In this document: one piece after another, positions 54,035 through 61,561 of the stretch | How the letters are laid out: each line of letters begins with the position of its first letter | Numbering within the stretch: the first letter of the stretch is position 1 | Source of the DNA: Betaproteobacteria bacterium | Lineage (GTDB): Bacteria > Pseudomonadota > Gammaproteobacteria > Burkholderiales > Casimicrobiaceae | Assembly (NCBI GenBank): GCA_016720425.1 | Contig: JADKKQ010000012.1 | Coordinates: forward strand, 42,385-106,384 | Direction: 5' to 3' | DNA: 64,000 nucleotides | Program-made: the position numbers and the translations under genes | The notes under the pieces: model-generated | What the model was told of the DNA's origin: nothing | What the model saw: only the letters and a program-made list of their open reading frames with translations | The model's database searches: none

Positions 54035-54702
54035 CGACGTCCGACGATTCGATCGTGCTGCCCATCAGCGGCGATCCGCCCTTGGTGGGGGCGTTGCTCC
54101 TGCGGGTCATTGCCCAGGGCGACGGCGGCAGCTTGGCGCCGGCGCCCGGAACCTCATGCGCAACGCTGGCGGCGTTGCGCGCGTTGTCGCCGCTCGAGAC
54201 CTGGCGGCTGAGCGGGATGCGCAAGAGCGGCCTGGCGCTGGTGATCGATACCCGCCAGTTGGCGGAGAACCTGCGCGCACTGCGCCACAGCAACGAGGAA
54301 GCCGCGCTGGCGGCCTACTTCGTCAGCCACGGGGCCTCGCGCGGGATGCTGCATCAGTTGTTCCACCTGTCGCACAACGCCATCACGCGCCAGCGCCGGC
54401 GGCTCGGCGTCCGCCTCGGCCAGGGCCGGCCGCCGTTGCCGGATCCCGCCACCCGCGATGCGATCCATCGCCGCTGGGCCGATCTCGGTCGCCACGAGAG
54501 CGACCTGCGCCGGCGTCTCCAGCAATTGCACCACCAGTTCGCTGCTTATCCGCTGGTGGTTCTCTCTGCGGTGCTCCATGAATTCGACACCGCACCCGCC
54601 ACCGCCCCACCACTCCGGGAGTCAGCATGTCTAACGCAGCCGAACACCAGTCCTCCGCACTGCTCTCCGCCGCCGGGAGAGCCCGGCCACTGCCGCTCAT
54701 GA
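54031..54702 (+). CDS. DUF2857 family ICE protein
   Basis: 223-residue protein of the DUF2857 family found next to ParB in PFGI-1/SPI-7-type ICEs; role unknown. Family-like blocks: LSPLETWRLSGMRKSGLALVIDTRQL, AAYFVSHGASRGMLHQLFHLS (a likely helix-turn-helix) and the following RQRRRLGVRLGQGRPPLPD. Its ATG overlaps the parB-like stop (ATGA). The last 25 codons overlap the next small gene in another frame and are proline-rich, so they may be less constrained. Confidence 0.78.
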   Translation: MTTSDDSIVLPISGDPPLVGALLLRVIAQGDGGSLAPAPGTSCATLAALRALSPLETWRLSGMRKSGLALVIDTRQLAENLRALRHSNEEAALAAYFVSHGASRGMLHQLFHLSHNAITRQRRRLGVRLGQGRPPLPDPATRDAIHRRWADLGRHESDLRRRLQQLHHQFAAYPLVVLSAVLHEFDTAPATAPPLRESACLTQPNTSPPHCSPPPGEPGHCRS

Positions 54703-54797
54703 TGCAACGCGGCGACGTCACCTTGACCGGGACGGCCACCGCGGCACGGGTGCACACCCAGGCCGCCGTGGTGGCGCTGCGCGGAGGTCGGTCATGA
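54627..54797 (+). CDS. Small ICE protein, function unknown
   Basis: 56 codons from ATG at 54627; product MSNAAEHQSSALLSAAGRAR ... VVALRGGRS. No family recognised. Evidence that it is real: it starts inside the end of the DUF2857 gene, and its TGA overlaps the ATG of the STY4528-like gene (ATGA). It thus bridges two coupled genes that would otherwise be separated. The evidence is positional only. Confidence 0.5.
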   Translation: MSNAAEHQSSALLSAAGRARPLPLMMQRGDVTLTGTATAARVHTQAAVVALRGGRS

Positions 54798-56239
54798 GCC
54801 CCGTCCAGCCCCCTGTCGATCGGTTTGAACAGTGCACCCGCGTGCGCGCGGTGTTCGACCTGTTGGGCTCGGGTTGCGTTGCGTTCTATCCGCGCTTGGC
54901 AGACCTCACCGGAAGCGTCACCGCCGCCCTGTTGCTCGGACAGTGCCTCTACTGGACGGACCGGGTGCTGCGGCAACAGCCGGAACGGGAGGGCTGGTTC
55001 TGGAAGACGGCGGTCGAATGGCGCCAGGAAATCGGCCTGACGCGACGGGAGCAGGAGACGGCGCGCTGCCGGTTGCGGGCGTTGGGGCTGCTGGAGGAGA
55101 AACGCGCCGGGATGCCGGCCAAGCGCTGGTTTCGCATCGATGTCGCGGCGCTGGAACAGCAACTGGGCCCGGCGCCGGCGGCGATCGACTGCGGCCCGCA
55201 CTGGATCGGGGCCGACTCGGCGCTGGCGCGGCGCCTGGGTCCGCCCCTCGTCTACTGGCGCCGGCTGCGCGAGGCGAGCGGCAGCGTGACGGCGGCGCTG
55301 TACCTGTCGCGGGCGCTGTTCTGGCAGCGCCTGGCGCTGCAGCAATGGAAGCCGCAGCCGGAGTGGTTCCATCGTCCGATCTTCCAGAGCCAGCAGATCC
55401 TGCGTTTCGGTCGCCGGCAACAGGAGCACGCGCGTGCCCGGCTGCGGCAGCAGGGGTTCCTCGAGGAGCGGCTGGTGCCGGGCGTGCGCCGGCGGCTGAT
55501 GACCCGCCTCGACCTGCAGGCGCTTGCCCGCGCGCTGGCGGGCGCCGGCCGCGCGGCGACGCGAAGGGGCGCGGCACCGGGGCAAGGCAAACGCCCGCGC
55601 CCGGCCCGGGGTCGCCCCACCACAGTGCCACTGGGCGCCCAGGAGGCCGCGCAAAATCCGCCAAACAGCAACGGCCCAATCCGCCAACCATGGCTGGCGC
55701 TACCGTGCGCTGCACATAAGAAGGAGATTACGACAAAGAACAACCCCCTACCCCCGGGGGGCGCGAAGGGGCCCGCCGCTGCAGGGCCAGGTGCCGTGCG
55801 GACCGCGGCAAGAGCGGAGGTGGAGGCGTGGGAATTTCCAAACTTCATCCTGCCCGCCGAGCGGCCACGGCTGGCGCAGATCGTCGGGCAATGCCCGGCG
55901 CAGGCGCAAGCGATCCTCGATGAACTCGCCGGCCAGGCGCACAACCCGGCGCGCCGCACGGCGATCGGCAATCCGCTGGCCTATGCGCGGACCCTGACCC
56001 AACGCGCGCTGGCCGGCGAGTTCGTCCCCGAAGCGGCCCTGCGGGTGGCGGCGGCGCGCGCGCAGCGCCACGCCGCCGAACGGGCGCAACAGGCCGAACG
56101 CGCGGACCGGCAGCGCGCGGCGACTGCGGCGGCGGATCCGCGGCAACGCGCGGCGGCCGCGGCCCTGCGTACCGAGTGTCTCGCCCGCATCCGGGCGGTG
56201 CTGGCGCCACGGCGCGAGTCGGCAGGACTGCGGCCATGA
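54794..56239 (+). CDS. STY4528-type ICE relocation protein with duplicated wHTH-like domain
   Basis: 481 residues, in the position of the STY4528 'pathogenicity relocation' family. Two similar units are visible. Unit 1 (about 40-124) runs GSVTAALLLGQCLYW, then TRREQETARCRLRALGLLEE, then RWFRIDVAALEQQL. Unit 2 (about 163-248) runs GSVTAALYLSRALFW, then GRRQQEHARARLRQQGFLEE, then RLMTRLDLQALARAL. Each looks like a winged-helix DNA-binding domain of the replication-initiator type. The C-terminal third is alanine- and arginine-rich helix (coiled-coil-like), with EVEAWEFPNFILPAE-like sequence before it. Translationally coupled to the small upstream gene. Confidence 0.75.
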   Translation: MSPVQPPVDRFEQCTRVRAVFDLLGSGCVAFYPRLADLTGSVTAALLLGQCLYWTDRVLRQQPEREGWFWKTAVEWRQEIGLTRREQETARCRLRALGLLEEKRAGMPAKRWFRIDVAALEQQLGPAPAAIDCGPHWIGADSALARRLGPPLVYWRRLREASGSVTAALYLSRALFWQRLALQQWKPQPEWFHRPIFQSQQILRFGRRQQEHARARLRQQGFLEERLVPGVRRRLMTRLDLQALARALAGAGRAATRRGAAPGQGKRPRPARGRPTTVPLGAQEAAQNPPNSNGPIRQPWLALPCAAHKKEITTKNNPLPPGGAKGPAAAGPGAVRTAARAEVEAWEFPNFILPAERPRLAQIVGQCPAQAQAILDELAGQAHNPARRTAIGNPLAYARTLTQRALAGEFVPEAALRVAAARAQRHAAERAQQAERADRQRAATAAADPRQRAAAAALRTECLARIRAVLAPRRESAGLRP

Positions 56240-56260
56240 GGCGGTACCGCCCTGCCATGG

Positions 56261-56279
56261 CTGTCTCCCCGGGCGACAG
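56261..56279. repeat. 19-bp palindrome, copy 4
   Basis: CTGTCTCCC-C-GGGCGACAG, one mismatch to the perfect form. This copy is intergenic, between the STY4528-like gene and the TIGR03761 gene. Confidence 0.75.
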
Positions 56280-56354
56280 CGGCGCGACCGGCCATCCCCG
56301 CAGCGGCGTTCGCTGCGCCCACCGCATTGACCGCACCCGAGCAAGGAGCCTGAC

Positions 56355-57209
56355 GTGAACGAACCCACCCCTGTGGCCATGGCCTTGGCGAAGATGCCGG
56401 TCGAGGCGCCCCGGCATTCACTGCCCGCGCTCGGCGAACTGGTCGACGAAGCGCCGGACACGATGGCGCTGCACACCCGGGAGGCCTATCGGCTCTTCGT
56501 CGGGCGCTCGCTCGATGCCGCCAGCCCGCGCGCAGCCATCGTCGGCGGTCGCCGGGTGGCGGCGGCGTTGCGGGCGATCTGGCACCTGTCCGGCAACGAC
56601 AACCCGTACGCCGACTGGGTGCTGGTCAACATCGGCGAGCGCCTGGTCGAGATCGGCAGTTCCCTGCAGCGGGAAACGCAGCGCGGCGAGGACCAGCTGC
56701 GCGCCCTGCAGCAGCGCGGTCTCCACTTCTCGGTGTTGCAGTCGCGCGTCCCGCAACGGGTCGAGCTCGGCTTCCGCAGTCCCTACGGTTACGCCGTGGC
56801 CGATCTGGTCGTGCGCTTCGACACCTGCAATCGGGTGCTCAAGACCCTGGTGCGCAAGGACCTGCTCCCCGATCGCGACGGTCGGACGCTGATCTACAGC
56901 TATACCCGGCGCCTGCGCGGCCTGTTCGAAGAGCCGGTGCGTTTCGAGCGCTGGCTGATGCGCGACGAACTGCGGCCACTCTCCCGCCACGACTTCCTCC
57001 CTGCAGCAGGGGCGGAGGCCAGCAAGCGTGTCGCCGCGGTCCTGGCGCTGTTCGGTCCGGTGCCGCGCGACGTGTTCACCGGGACCCGCGTGCCGCGGCA
57101 CAGCCAGCGGCGGGTCGAGCTGACCGCGCAGGAGCTCCGGCTGCTGCAGGACGCCGACCTGAGTGGGTCCCCTGCGGCCGGCGACAGCGACGAGGCCACC
57201 CTGCTATGA
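56355..57209 (+). CDS. ICE protein of the PFL_4669 / TIGR03761 family
   Basis: 284 residues; conserved hypothetical protein of PFGI-1-type elements. Family-like segments: TMALHTREAYRLFVGR, AIWHLSGNDNPYADWVLVNIGERL, LGFRSPYGYAVADLVVRFDTCNRVLKTL and DFLPAAGAEASKRVAAVLALFGPVPRDVF. Biochemical role unknown; probably DNA transfer or replication of the element. The start is GTG with AAGGAG 8 bp upstream. The stop overlaps an ATG (ATGA) leading toward the DUF3158 gene. Confidence 0.82.
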   Translation: MNEPTPVAMALAKMPVEAPRHSLPALGELVDEAPDTMALHTREAYRLFVGRSLDAASPRAAIVGGRRVAAALRAIWHLSGNDNPYADWVLVNIGERLVEIGSSLQRETQRGEDQLRALQQRGLHFSVLQSRVPQRVELGFRSPYGYAVADLVVRFDTCNRVLKTLVRKDLLPDRDGRTLIYSYTRRLRGLFEEPVRFERWLMRDELRPLSRHDFLPAAGAEASKRVAAVLALFGPVPRDVFTGTRVPRHSQRRVELTAQELRLLQDADLSGSPAAGDSDEATLL

Positions 57210-57255
57210 CGGCGCAGCAGCCCCCTGCCGCAACAGGGCGCCCTTGTGCCGCAAC

Positions 57256-57714
57256 GTGTTACCCAAAGGGTTTACGGGTAAGGGGGAGGCGCTCCGCTGG
57301 CGCAACGAGCTGATCGTGGCCGTGGCGCAAGTGCATGCGGCCATGACGACGCTGCACCAGGCCACCAAGGCGGTGCGCAGCCGCTTCTTCTACCTGGAGC
57401 GCTTTCGCCGCGGCCAGACCGGCACGGTCACCCTGCGCTGGCGGCAGACCACCGGTCGCTACGTCACCTGGCCCACGTTGCAGCCGAGCGTGCGCCAGCT
57501 GCCGCCCGCCCTGCGCGCGTGGTACGCCGAGGCCCAGCAGTACGCGGCGTGGTTGAACGCGCAGGAGTGTGCGCTGCGGCATGCCCTCGGCCTGGCCGAG
57601 CGGCTGCTGCGCGAGGGGTCGGCATCCACTGCATCCACGGAAGCGGGGAACCGGCTTCCGCCACCGAGCGCGATTGCGCTCACTACAACGACAGGAGAAC
57701 AGCATGAGCAATGA
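57256..57714 (+). CDS. DUF3158 family ICE protein, start uncertain
   Basis: About 152 residues beginning at the family's conserved KGFTGKGE (here LPKGFTGKGEALRWRNELIV), followed by a helical domain with FFYLERFRRGQTGTVTLRWRQTTGRYVTW. Role unknown. The start is unclear: GTG at 57256 and TTG at 57244 are in frame, and the frame is open back to a GTG at 57163. The natural coupled start, ATG at 57206 (overlapping the previous stop), is in the +1 frame relative to this one. It would join only through a -1 shift at CCCAAAGGGTTT (57262-57273). The 3' end overlaps ssb. Confidence 0.7.
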   Translation: MLPKGFTGKGEALRWRNELIVAVAQVHAAMTTLHQATKAVRSRFFYLERFRRGQTGTVTLRWRQTTGRYVTWPTLQPSVRQLPPALRAWYAEAQQYAAWLNAQECALRHALGLAERLLREGSASTASTEAGNRLPPPSAIALTTTTGEQHEQ

Positions 57715-58099
57715 CTTTCGCGGCGAGGGCAATCTGGGGGCACAACCGACGCTGAAGAAGGTGCTGGTCGACGGCGAGCCGCACAGCGTCGCCGAGCTGC
57801 GCATCTTCTTCGACCGCTTCAAGAGCGACGGGCAGGGCAGCTACGTGCCGAACGGCGGGTTCTGGTTGACGGGGTCGATCTGGGACCAGCGCGCCGAGGC
57901 CTGCGTCGAGCACCTGCAGCGCGGCGCCCGGGTGCACGCGATCGGGGAACTGGTGCAGGAGACCTGGACCGACCGGGAGACCGGCGACGAGCGTTCGGAG
58001 TTCAAGCTCAATCTCGACGCGGTGTACCCGAGTCTGGTCAAGATCGAAGCGGTCCGCTTCAAGCCGAAGCGCGAGGTTCCGCCCGTTGCCGGCGCTTGA
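57704..58099 (+). CDS. ICE single-stranded DNA-binding protein
   Basis: 131 residues with the SSB-type OB fold: MSNDFRGEGNLGAQPTLKKV, VAELRIFFDRFKSD, GGFWLTGSIWDQRAEACVEHLQRGARVHAIGEL and FKLNLDAVYPSLVKIE. It is shorter than chromosomal SSB and lacks the acidic C-terminal tip, as do many element-encoded versions. It probably protects single-stranded DNA during transfer or replication of the element. AGGAG lies 7 bp before the ATG. Confidence 0.85.
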   Translation: MSNDFRGEGNLGAQPTLKKVLVDGEPHSVAELRIFFDRFKSDGQGSYVPNGGFWLTGSIWDQRAEACVEHLQRGARVHAIGELVQETWTDRETGDERSEFKLNLDAVYPSLVKIEAVRFKPKREVPPVAGA

Positions 58100-58106
58100 G
58101 ATCGCG

Positions 58107-58352
58107 ATGGATCTCGACCCCGCCGAAGAAAAGATGCTGCGCGCGATCGTGCAGTCGGCAGTCGTCGCCGCGGCGGTCGGTCGCCCGTTTGCCGGCGAGT
58201 TTCATCACTTCGTGGTTCGTGCCACCTGCCTGCAAGTGAAGGAGCAGGGGGTGGCCGCGGTCGCCGTTACGATCTGGCACAGTGGCGTTATCTTGGCGCG
58301 GGTACATTGCGTGGCCTCGCTCTGCCAACTTGCGTCACGGGGCGATGCCTGA
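58107..58352 (+). CDS. Hypothetical protein
   Basis: 81 residues, MDLDPAEEKMLRAIVQSAVV then AFHHF-like and VAAVAVTIWHSG segments; no family recognised. It directly follows ssb with 7 bp between. The frame is open 21 bp further upstream to a TTG. Composition is that of a coding frame, not arginine-rich like the other frames here. Moderate evidence only. Confidence 0.45.
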   Translation: MDLDPAEEKMLRAIVQSAVVAAAVGRPFAGEFHHFVVRATCLQVKEQGVAAVAVTIWHSGVILARVHCVASLCQLASRGDA

Positions 58353-58485
58353 CCCTGCTGACGGCATCACGGCTGATCGGTATCGATGGTCGCGCCGTGG
58401 GCGGCAGCGCTGTCGCCTTTGTGGCCCCCGCCGATGCGTGATACGTTTGGGCCCTACGCCAGCAGAGGGGCGGCATGACAGGTTC

Positions 58486-58509
58486 CGCGTCGGTGCACTC
58501 GCCGACGCG
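58486..58509. repeat. Inverted repeat upstream of the GST gene
   Basis: Perfect 8-bp arms CGCGTCGG / CCGACGCG with an 8-bp spacer, 83 bp before the GST start. No T-run follows, so it looks more like an operator than a terminator. The rest of the 58353-58591 gap holds nothing I recognise. Confidence 0.5.
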
Positions 58510-58591
58510 ATAACTTTGGCTGCCCTTGCCGCAAAAAGCCACCGAGATGACGATCGCCGTCCGCGGGCGACGATAGAAGAGGAGAGTGAAC

Positions 58592-59215
58592 ATGAAGCTT
58601 CTGAGTGCGCCGGCATCCCCGTTCGGGCGCAAGGTGAAGATTGTCGCGATCGAGAAGGGGATGATGGACAAGATCGAGTACGTCGCGATGGCCACGGCAC
58701 CTTCGGCACCGAGTGAGACGCTGGCGCGCGACAACCCGCTCATCAAGATTCCCACGCTGGTCCTCGATGACGGTCGCTCTCTCTACGATTCGTTCGTCAT
58801 CTGTGATTACCTCGACACGCTGCACACGGGAAGCAAGGTGCTCCCCGCCGCCGGTACACGGCGCTGGGAGGTGTTGACGGTGCATGCGCTCGGCAGCGGC
58901 ATAGCCGATGCGGCCATACTTTGCCGTTACGAGAACGTGCTTCGCCCGGAAGCGCTGCGCTGGCCCGACTGGACGCAAGGCCAGATGAAGAAGATCGCCG
59001 GAGGCCTCGACTGGCTCGAGTCGAACGTTGCGGTCATCGGCAACGCCGGGGCGAGCGACGTCGATCTCGGCCAAGTCGCCGTCGCTTGCGCGCTCGGCTA
59101 CCTCGACTTCCGCTTCGCCGACATCAACTGGCGCGTCGCACGACCACGGCTGGACGGCTGGTTCGTGGAGTTCTCAAAGCGCACGTCGATGCAAAGGACG
59201 ATGCCGTCGGCATGA
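58592..59215 (+). CDS. Glutathione S-transferase family protein
   Basis: 207 residues. The N-terminal thioredoxin-like domain has MKLLSAPASPFGRKVKIVAIEKG (catalytic Ser in SPF), the cis-proline IKIPTLVLDDG and the glutathione-binding LYDSFVICDYLD. The all-helical C-terminal domain follows from about residue 85. Substrate unknown; relatives detoxify electrophiles. GGAGAG precedes the ATG. It sits between conserved ICE genes and is probably cargo. Confidence 0.88.
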   Translation: MKLLSAPASPFGRKVKIVAIEKGMMDKIEYVAMATAPSAPSETLARDNPLIKIPTLVLDDGRSLYDSFVICDYLDTLHTGSKVLPAAGTRRWEVLTVHALGSGIADAAILCRYENVLRPEALRWPDWTQGQMKKIAGGLDWLESNVAVIGNAGASDVDLGQVAVACALGYLDFRFADINWRVARPRLDGWFVEFSKRTSMQRTMPSA

Positions 59216-59266
59216 CGACCGGTCGGTGGCGATCGAACCAATCGCCACCTTCGCGATCGAAACACG

Positions 59267-60044
59267 ATGCTCAAATTGCAAGCGGTGACCCTGCGGCGCG
59301 TGTTCCTCGGCGCGATCCTGTTCGTCGCGCTGCTGGTGTCGGTGCCGCTGCTGACGCTGGCCGTTGGTGGCGGGCCGAGCGCCGGCGACTGGCGCACGGC
59401 GACCCACCGCCCCGCCGGACTGGCACCGGATCCCGCTGCGCATCCTGCGGCCGTGGTTCAGGTCTACGCCGCGCGCACGTTCGGCTGGCGCGGCGCGTTC
59501 GCCGTGCACACCTGGCTCGCCGCGAAGCCGGCCGGCGCGGACGAATACGCCCGCTACGAGGTGATCGGCTGGTACGCGCGTTCGGGTCGTTCGGCGGTTT
59601 CGGTCAAGGATGGGCGCACGCCGGACACGGAATGGTTCGGTGCGCGACCCACGTTGTTGCGCGACCTGCGCGGCGCCGAGGCCGAAGCGATCATCGCGAA
59701 GCTGGCCGGTGCCGTCGCGTCGTATCCCTGATGCCGAAACCTACCGCGCGTGGCCGGGACCCAACAGCAACACGTTCCTCGCGCATCTGGGCCGCGAAAT
59801 GCCGGAGCTACGCCTGACGCTGCCGCCGACGGCCATCGGCAAGGATTACCTGCCCGACGGCCGCATCTTCGCGCGCACGCCCAGCGGCACCGGATACCAG
59901 GCGTCGATCGCGGGTCTGCTGGGGTTGATCGCGGGAGGGGACGAAGGTTTCGAGCTCAACGTGCTGGGGCTCGTCACCGGCTTCGATCTCGCCCGCCCGG
60001 CGCTCAAACTTCCCGGCATCGGTCGCGTTCCCGCCGACGATTGA
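59267..60044 (+). pseudogene. DUF3750 family protein, broken by a frameshift
   Basis: Two frames together make one DUF3750 protein. The first (to the stop at 59729-59731) has a membrane anchor (FLGAILFVALLVSVPLLTLAV), then VVQVYAARTFGWRGAFAVHTWLA and YEVIGWYARSG, and breaks at AVASYP. The second frame continues exactly: DAETYRAWPGPNSNTFLAHL, LPPTAIGKDYLPDG, GLLGLIAGGDEGFELNVLGL, LKLPGIGRV. Removing one C in TATCCCTGATGCC (59723-59735) restores a single protein of about 258 residues. Either a recent inactivating mutation or a sequencing error. Confidence 0.82.
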
Positions 60045-60338
60045 GCGCGCGGCGACTGTGGCGCGCAGAGGTGCGTTGGCCGCCAGCGAAACCCGTCACC
60101 CGAAACCTTCGTTTTCTGCCTTTACAGCTTGGCTCGCAGCGTTCGATAGTAACGCGCGAGACCACCCGTAAGTGGCGGCACCGATTCTGGTTTGTTGCAG
60201 TACGTTGGCCACGTCAGGCCGGAATGACGCTCCTCACGCGTCGCCCTTTGCCGAGTGATCGGCGCCCAATGCCGTCCTGCCTCTGAAAGACGGCGGCCCC
60301 TTACGGGTCCGAGGTTCAGTCGAAGTCGTTCCACCCCA
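60045..60338. other. Gap with no recognisable gene
   Basis: Between the DUF3750 remnant and the structured leader of the DUF3577 gene. Open frames here are short and have no family resemblance. No terminator hairpin with a T-run, tRNA or clear promoter was seen. Confidence 0.5.
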
Positions 60339-60379
60339 GCGGGGAGTTTGTCGTCCCCGCCAGGGATGGCTGCTCCCCA
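60339..60379 (+). promoter_or_regulatory. Structured leader 1 (before DUF3577 gene)
   Basis: Blocks in order: GCGGGGA (60339-60345), TCCCCGC (60354-60360), CAGGGAT (60361-60367), CTCCCCA (60373-60379), then TTTTT. The first block pairs perfectly with the second (8-nt loop), or partly with the fourth. The same design precedes the next three genes, suggesting a shared cis-acting RNA. Confidence 0.65.
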
Positions 60380-60409
60380 TTTTTGTTGTTTCGAGGAAGG
60401 AGAGTTGTC

Positions 60410-60844
60410 ATGTCTGAACTCAATGTCGCCCAACCCGCGTCGTACTTCAACCTGCACGCCGAAGGTTGCGGTTATCTCAATCGCGTCCGTACCGTGAAAC
60501 CCGAAAAAGGGCCGCCCTATCTCGCCTGCACCATCGCGGCGAAACATGGCGATGCCACCAGTCCGACGACCACCAAGTTCGATTGCCGGATCAGCGGCAC
60601 ACGGGCGCAGGTGATCGTGCAGCAACTCGAAGCCGCCGTGAAAGCCGAGCAACGCGTCTTCATCGGTTTTCGCATCGGTGATTTCGTGCCCGAGCTCTTC
60701 GTGTACCAGAACGGAAAGCGCAAAGGCGAGACCGGCGTCGTCAACAAGGGACGCCTGTTGCAGGTGACTTTCGCCAAGATCGACGGCCAGACCGTCGAGC
60801 TGCCGGCGGAAGAAGCGGTCGCAGCGGAAACCACCGCGGCCTAG
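60410..60844 (+). CDS. STY4534-type ICE replication protein (DUF3577)
   Basis: 144 residues, MSELNVAQPASYFNLHAEGC then GYLNRVRTVKPEKGPPYLACTIAA, FDCRISGTRAQVIVQQLEAAV, IGFRIGDFVPELFVYQNGKRKGETGVVNKGRLLQV. These match the DUF3577/STY4534 family, OB-fold-like proteins found near ssb and topoisomerase genes of PFGI-1/SPI-7 ICEs. A role in handling single-stranded DNA during element replication is likely but inferred. GGAAGGAGAG is the ribosome site. Confidence 0.83.
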   Translation: MSELNVAQPASYFNLHAEGCGYLNRVRTVKPEKGPPYLACTIAAKHGDATSPTTTKFDCRISGTRAQVIVQQLEAAVKAEQRVFIGFRIGDFVPELFVYQNGKRKGETGVVNKGRLLQVTFAKIDGQTVELPAEEAVAAETTAA

Positions 60845-60869
60845 CATCGTTGTTCCACATCCGCCCTGA

Positions 60870-60910
60870 CGGGAGAGGCTCACTCCCGCGAGGGGTGGTG
60901 CGTCTCCCGC
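60870..60910 (+). promoter_or_regulatory. Structured leader 2 (before DUF3275 gene)
   Basis: Blocks: CGGGAG (60870-60875), CTCCCG (60883-60888), AGGGGT (60891-60896), TCTCCCGC (60903-60910). The first can form a perfect hairpin with the second or pair with the fourth. Same layout as leader 1 though the bases differ. Confidence 0.65.
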
Positions 60911-60941
60911 GAAGGCATTCATGTCGTCAAAGGAGTCCACC

Positions 60942-61541
60942 ATGATTCAAGTACCTGGCACGCTCAGTATCAAACACGTTCACGGATCGCGCGGCGTCTT
61001 TGCCGTGGGCGACCTCGTCACCGACGTCGGCGAGTTCAAGATCAAGGACCCGCTGCTCGATCAGTTCGAAGAAGGCAAGTATCAGGGCCGGTTTCTGATC
61101 TCCAATATCTCACCGTCGAGCTATTTCTTCGGTGGCAAGGTGGTGATCGAAGTGCGGGCCTGGCTGGCCGACATCTTTCTCGACCAGGCCGACGAAGGGC
61201 CGGCGGAACCCACTCCCGTTGAACCGGATCCGGTGGACGAGCCAGTCGCAGTGGGTCTCGCCGTCGAGGCGCCCGTGGAGTCGTCGTCAGCCCCCAGCGA
61301 ACCGGTAGCCCTACCGCCGATCGAGCTGGAGTTGGTAACCGATGCCGAGAAGCAGGACTACGAACTCCTGGGGATCGAGTTGTACCCCGTGTTCGCGGCG
61401 CGCGCTCCGATCCGGTTGCTGCCAGAAGTGGGGCGGGAGCAGTTCACCCGCCAGCGGCTGCGCCTGAAGGAAGTCGGTTACACCTTCGACCCGTTGACCA
61501 AGACCTGGCAGTGTCCAGCCACCGCTGGCACCGTGCAGTAG
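60942..61541 (+). CDS. DUF3275 family ICE protein
   Basis: 199 residues. Residues 1-80 (IQVPGTLSIKHVHGSRGVFAVGDL, IGEFKIKDPLLDQFEEGKYQG-like, SPSSYFFGGKVVIEVRAWL) match DUF3275. A long acidic proline/valine/alanine-rich linker (about 85-130) separates them from a C-terminal domain (DYELLGIELYPVFAARAPIRLLPEVG). Function unknown. The ATG at 60942 has AAGGAG 8 bp upstream; an ATG 21 bp earlier is in frame but lies between the leader and that ribosome site. Confidence 0.78.
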   Translation: MIQVPGTLSIKHVHGSRGVFAVGDLVTDVGEFKIKDPLLDQFEEGKYQGRFLISNISPSSYFFGGKVVIEVRAWLADIFLDQADEGPAEPTPVEPDPVDEPVAVGLAVEAPVESSSAPSEPVALPPIELELVTDAEKQDYELLGIELYPVFAARAPIRLLPEVGREQFTRQRLRLKEVGYTFDPLTKTWQCPATAGTVQ

Positions 61542-61561
61542 CTGGTTCCGTCGTCATTCCC

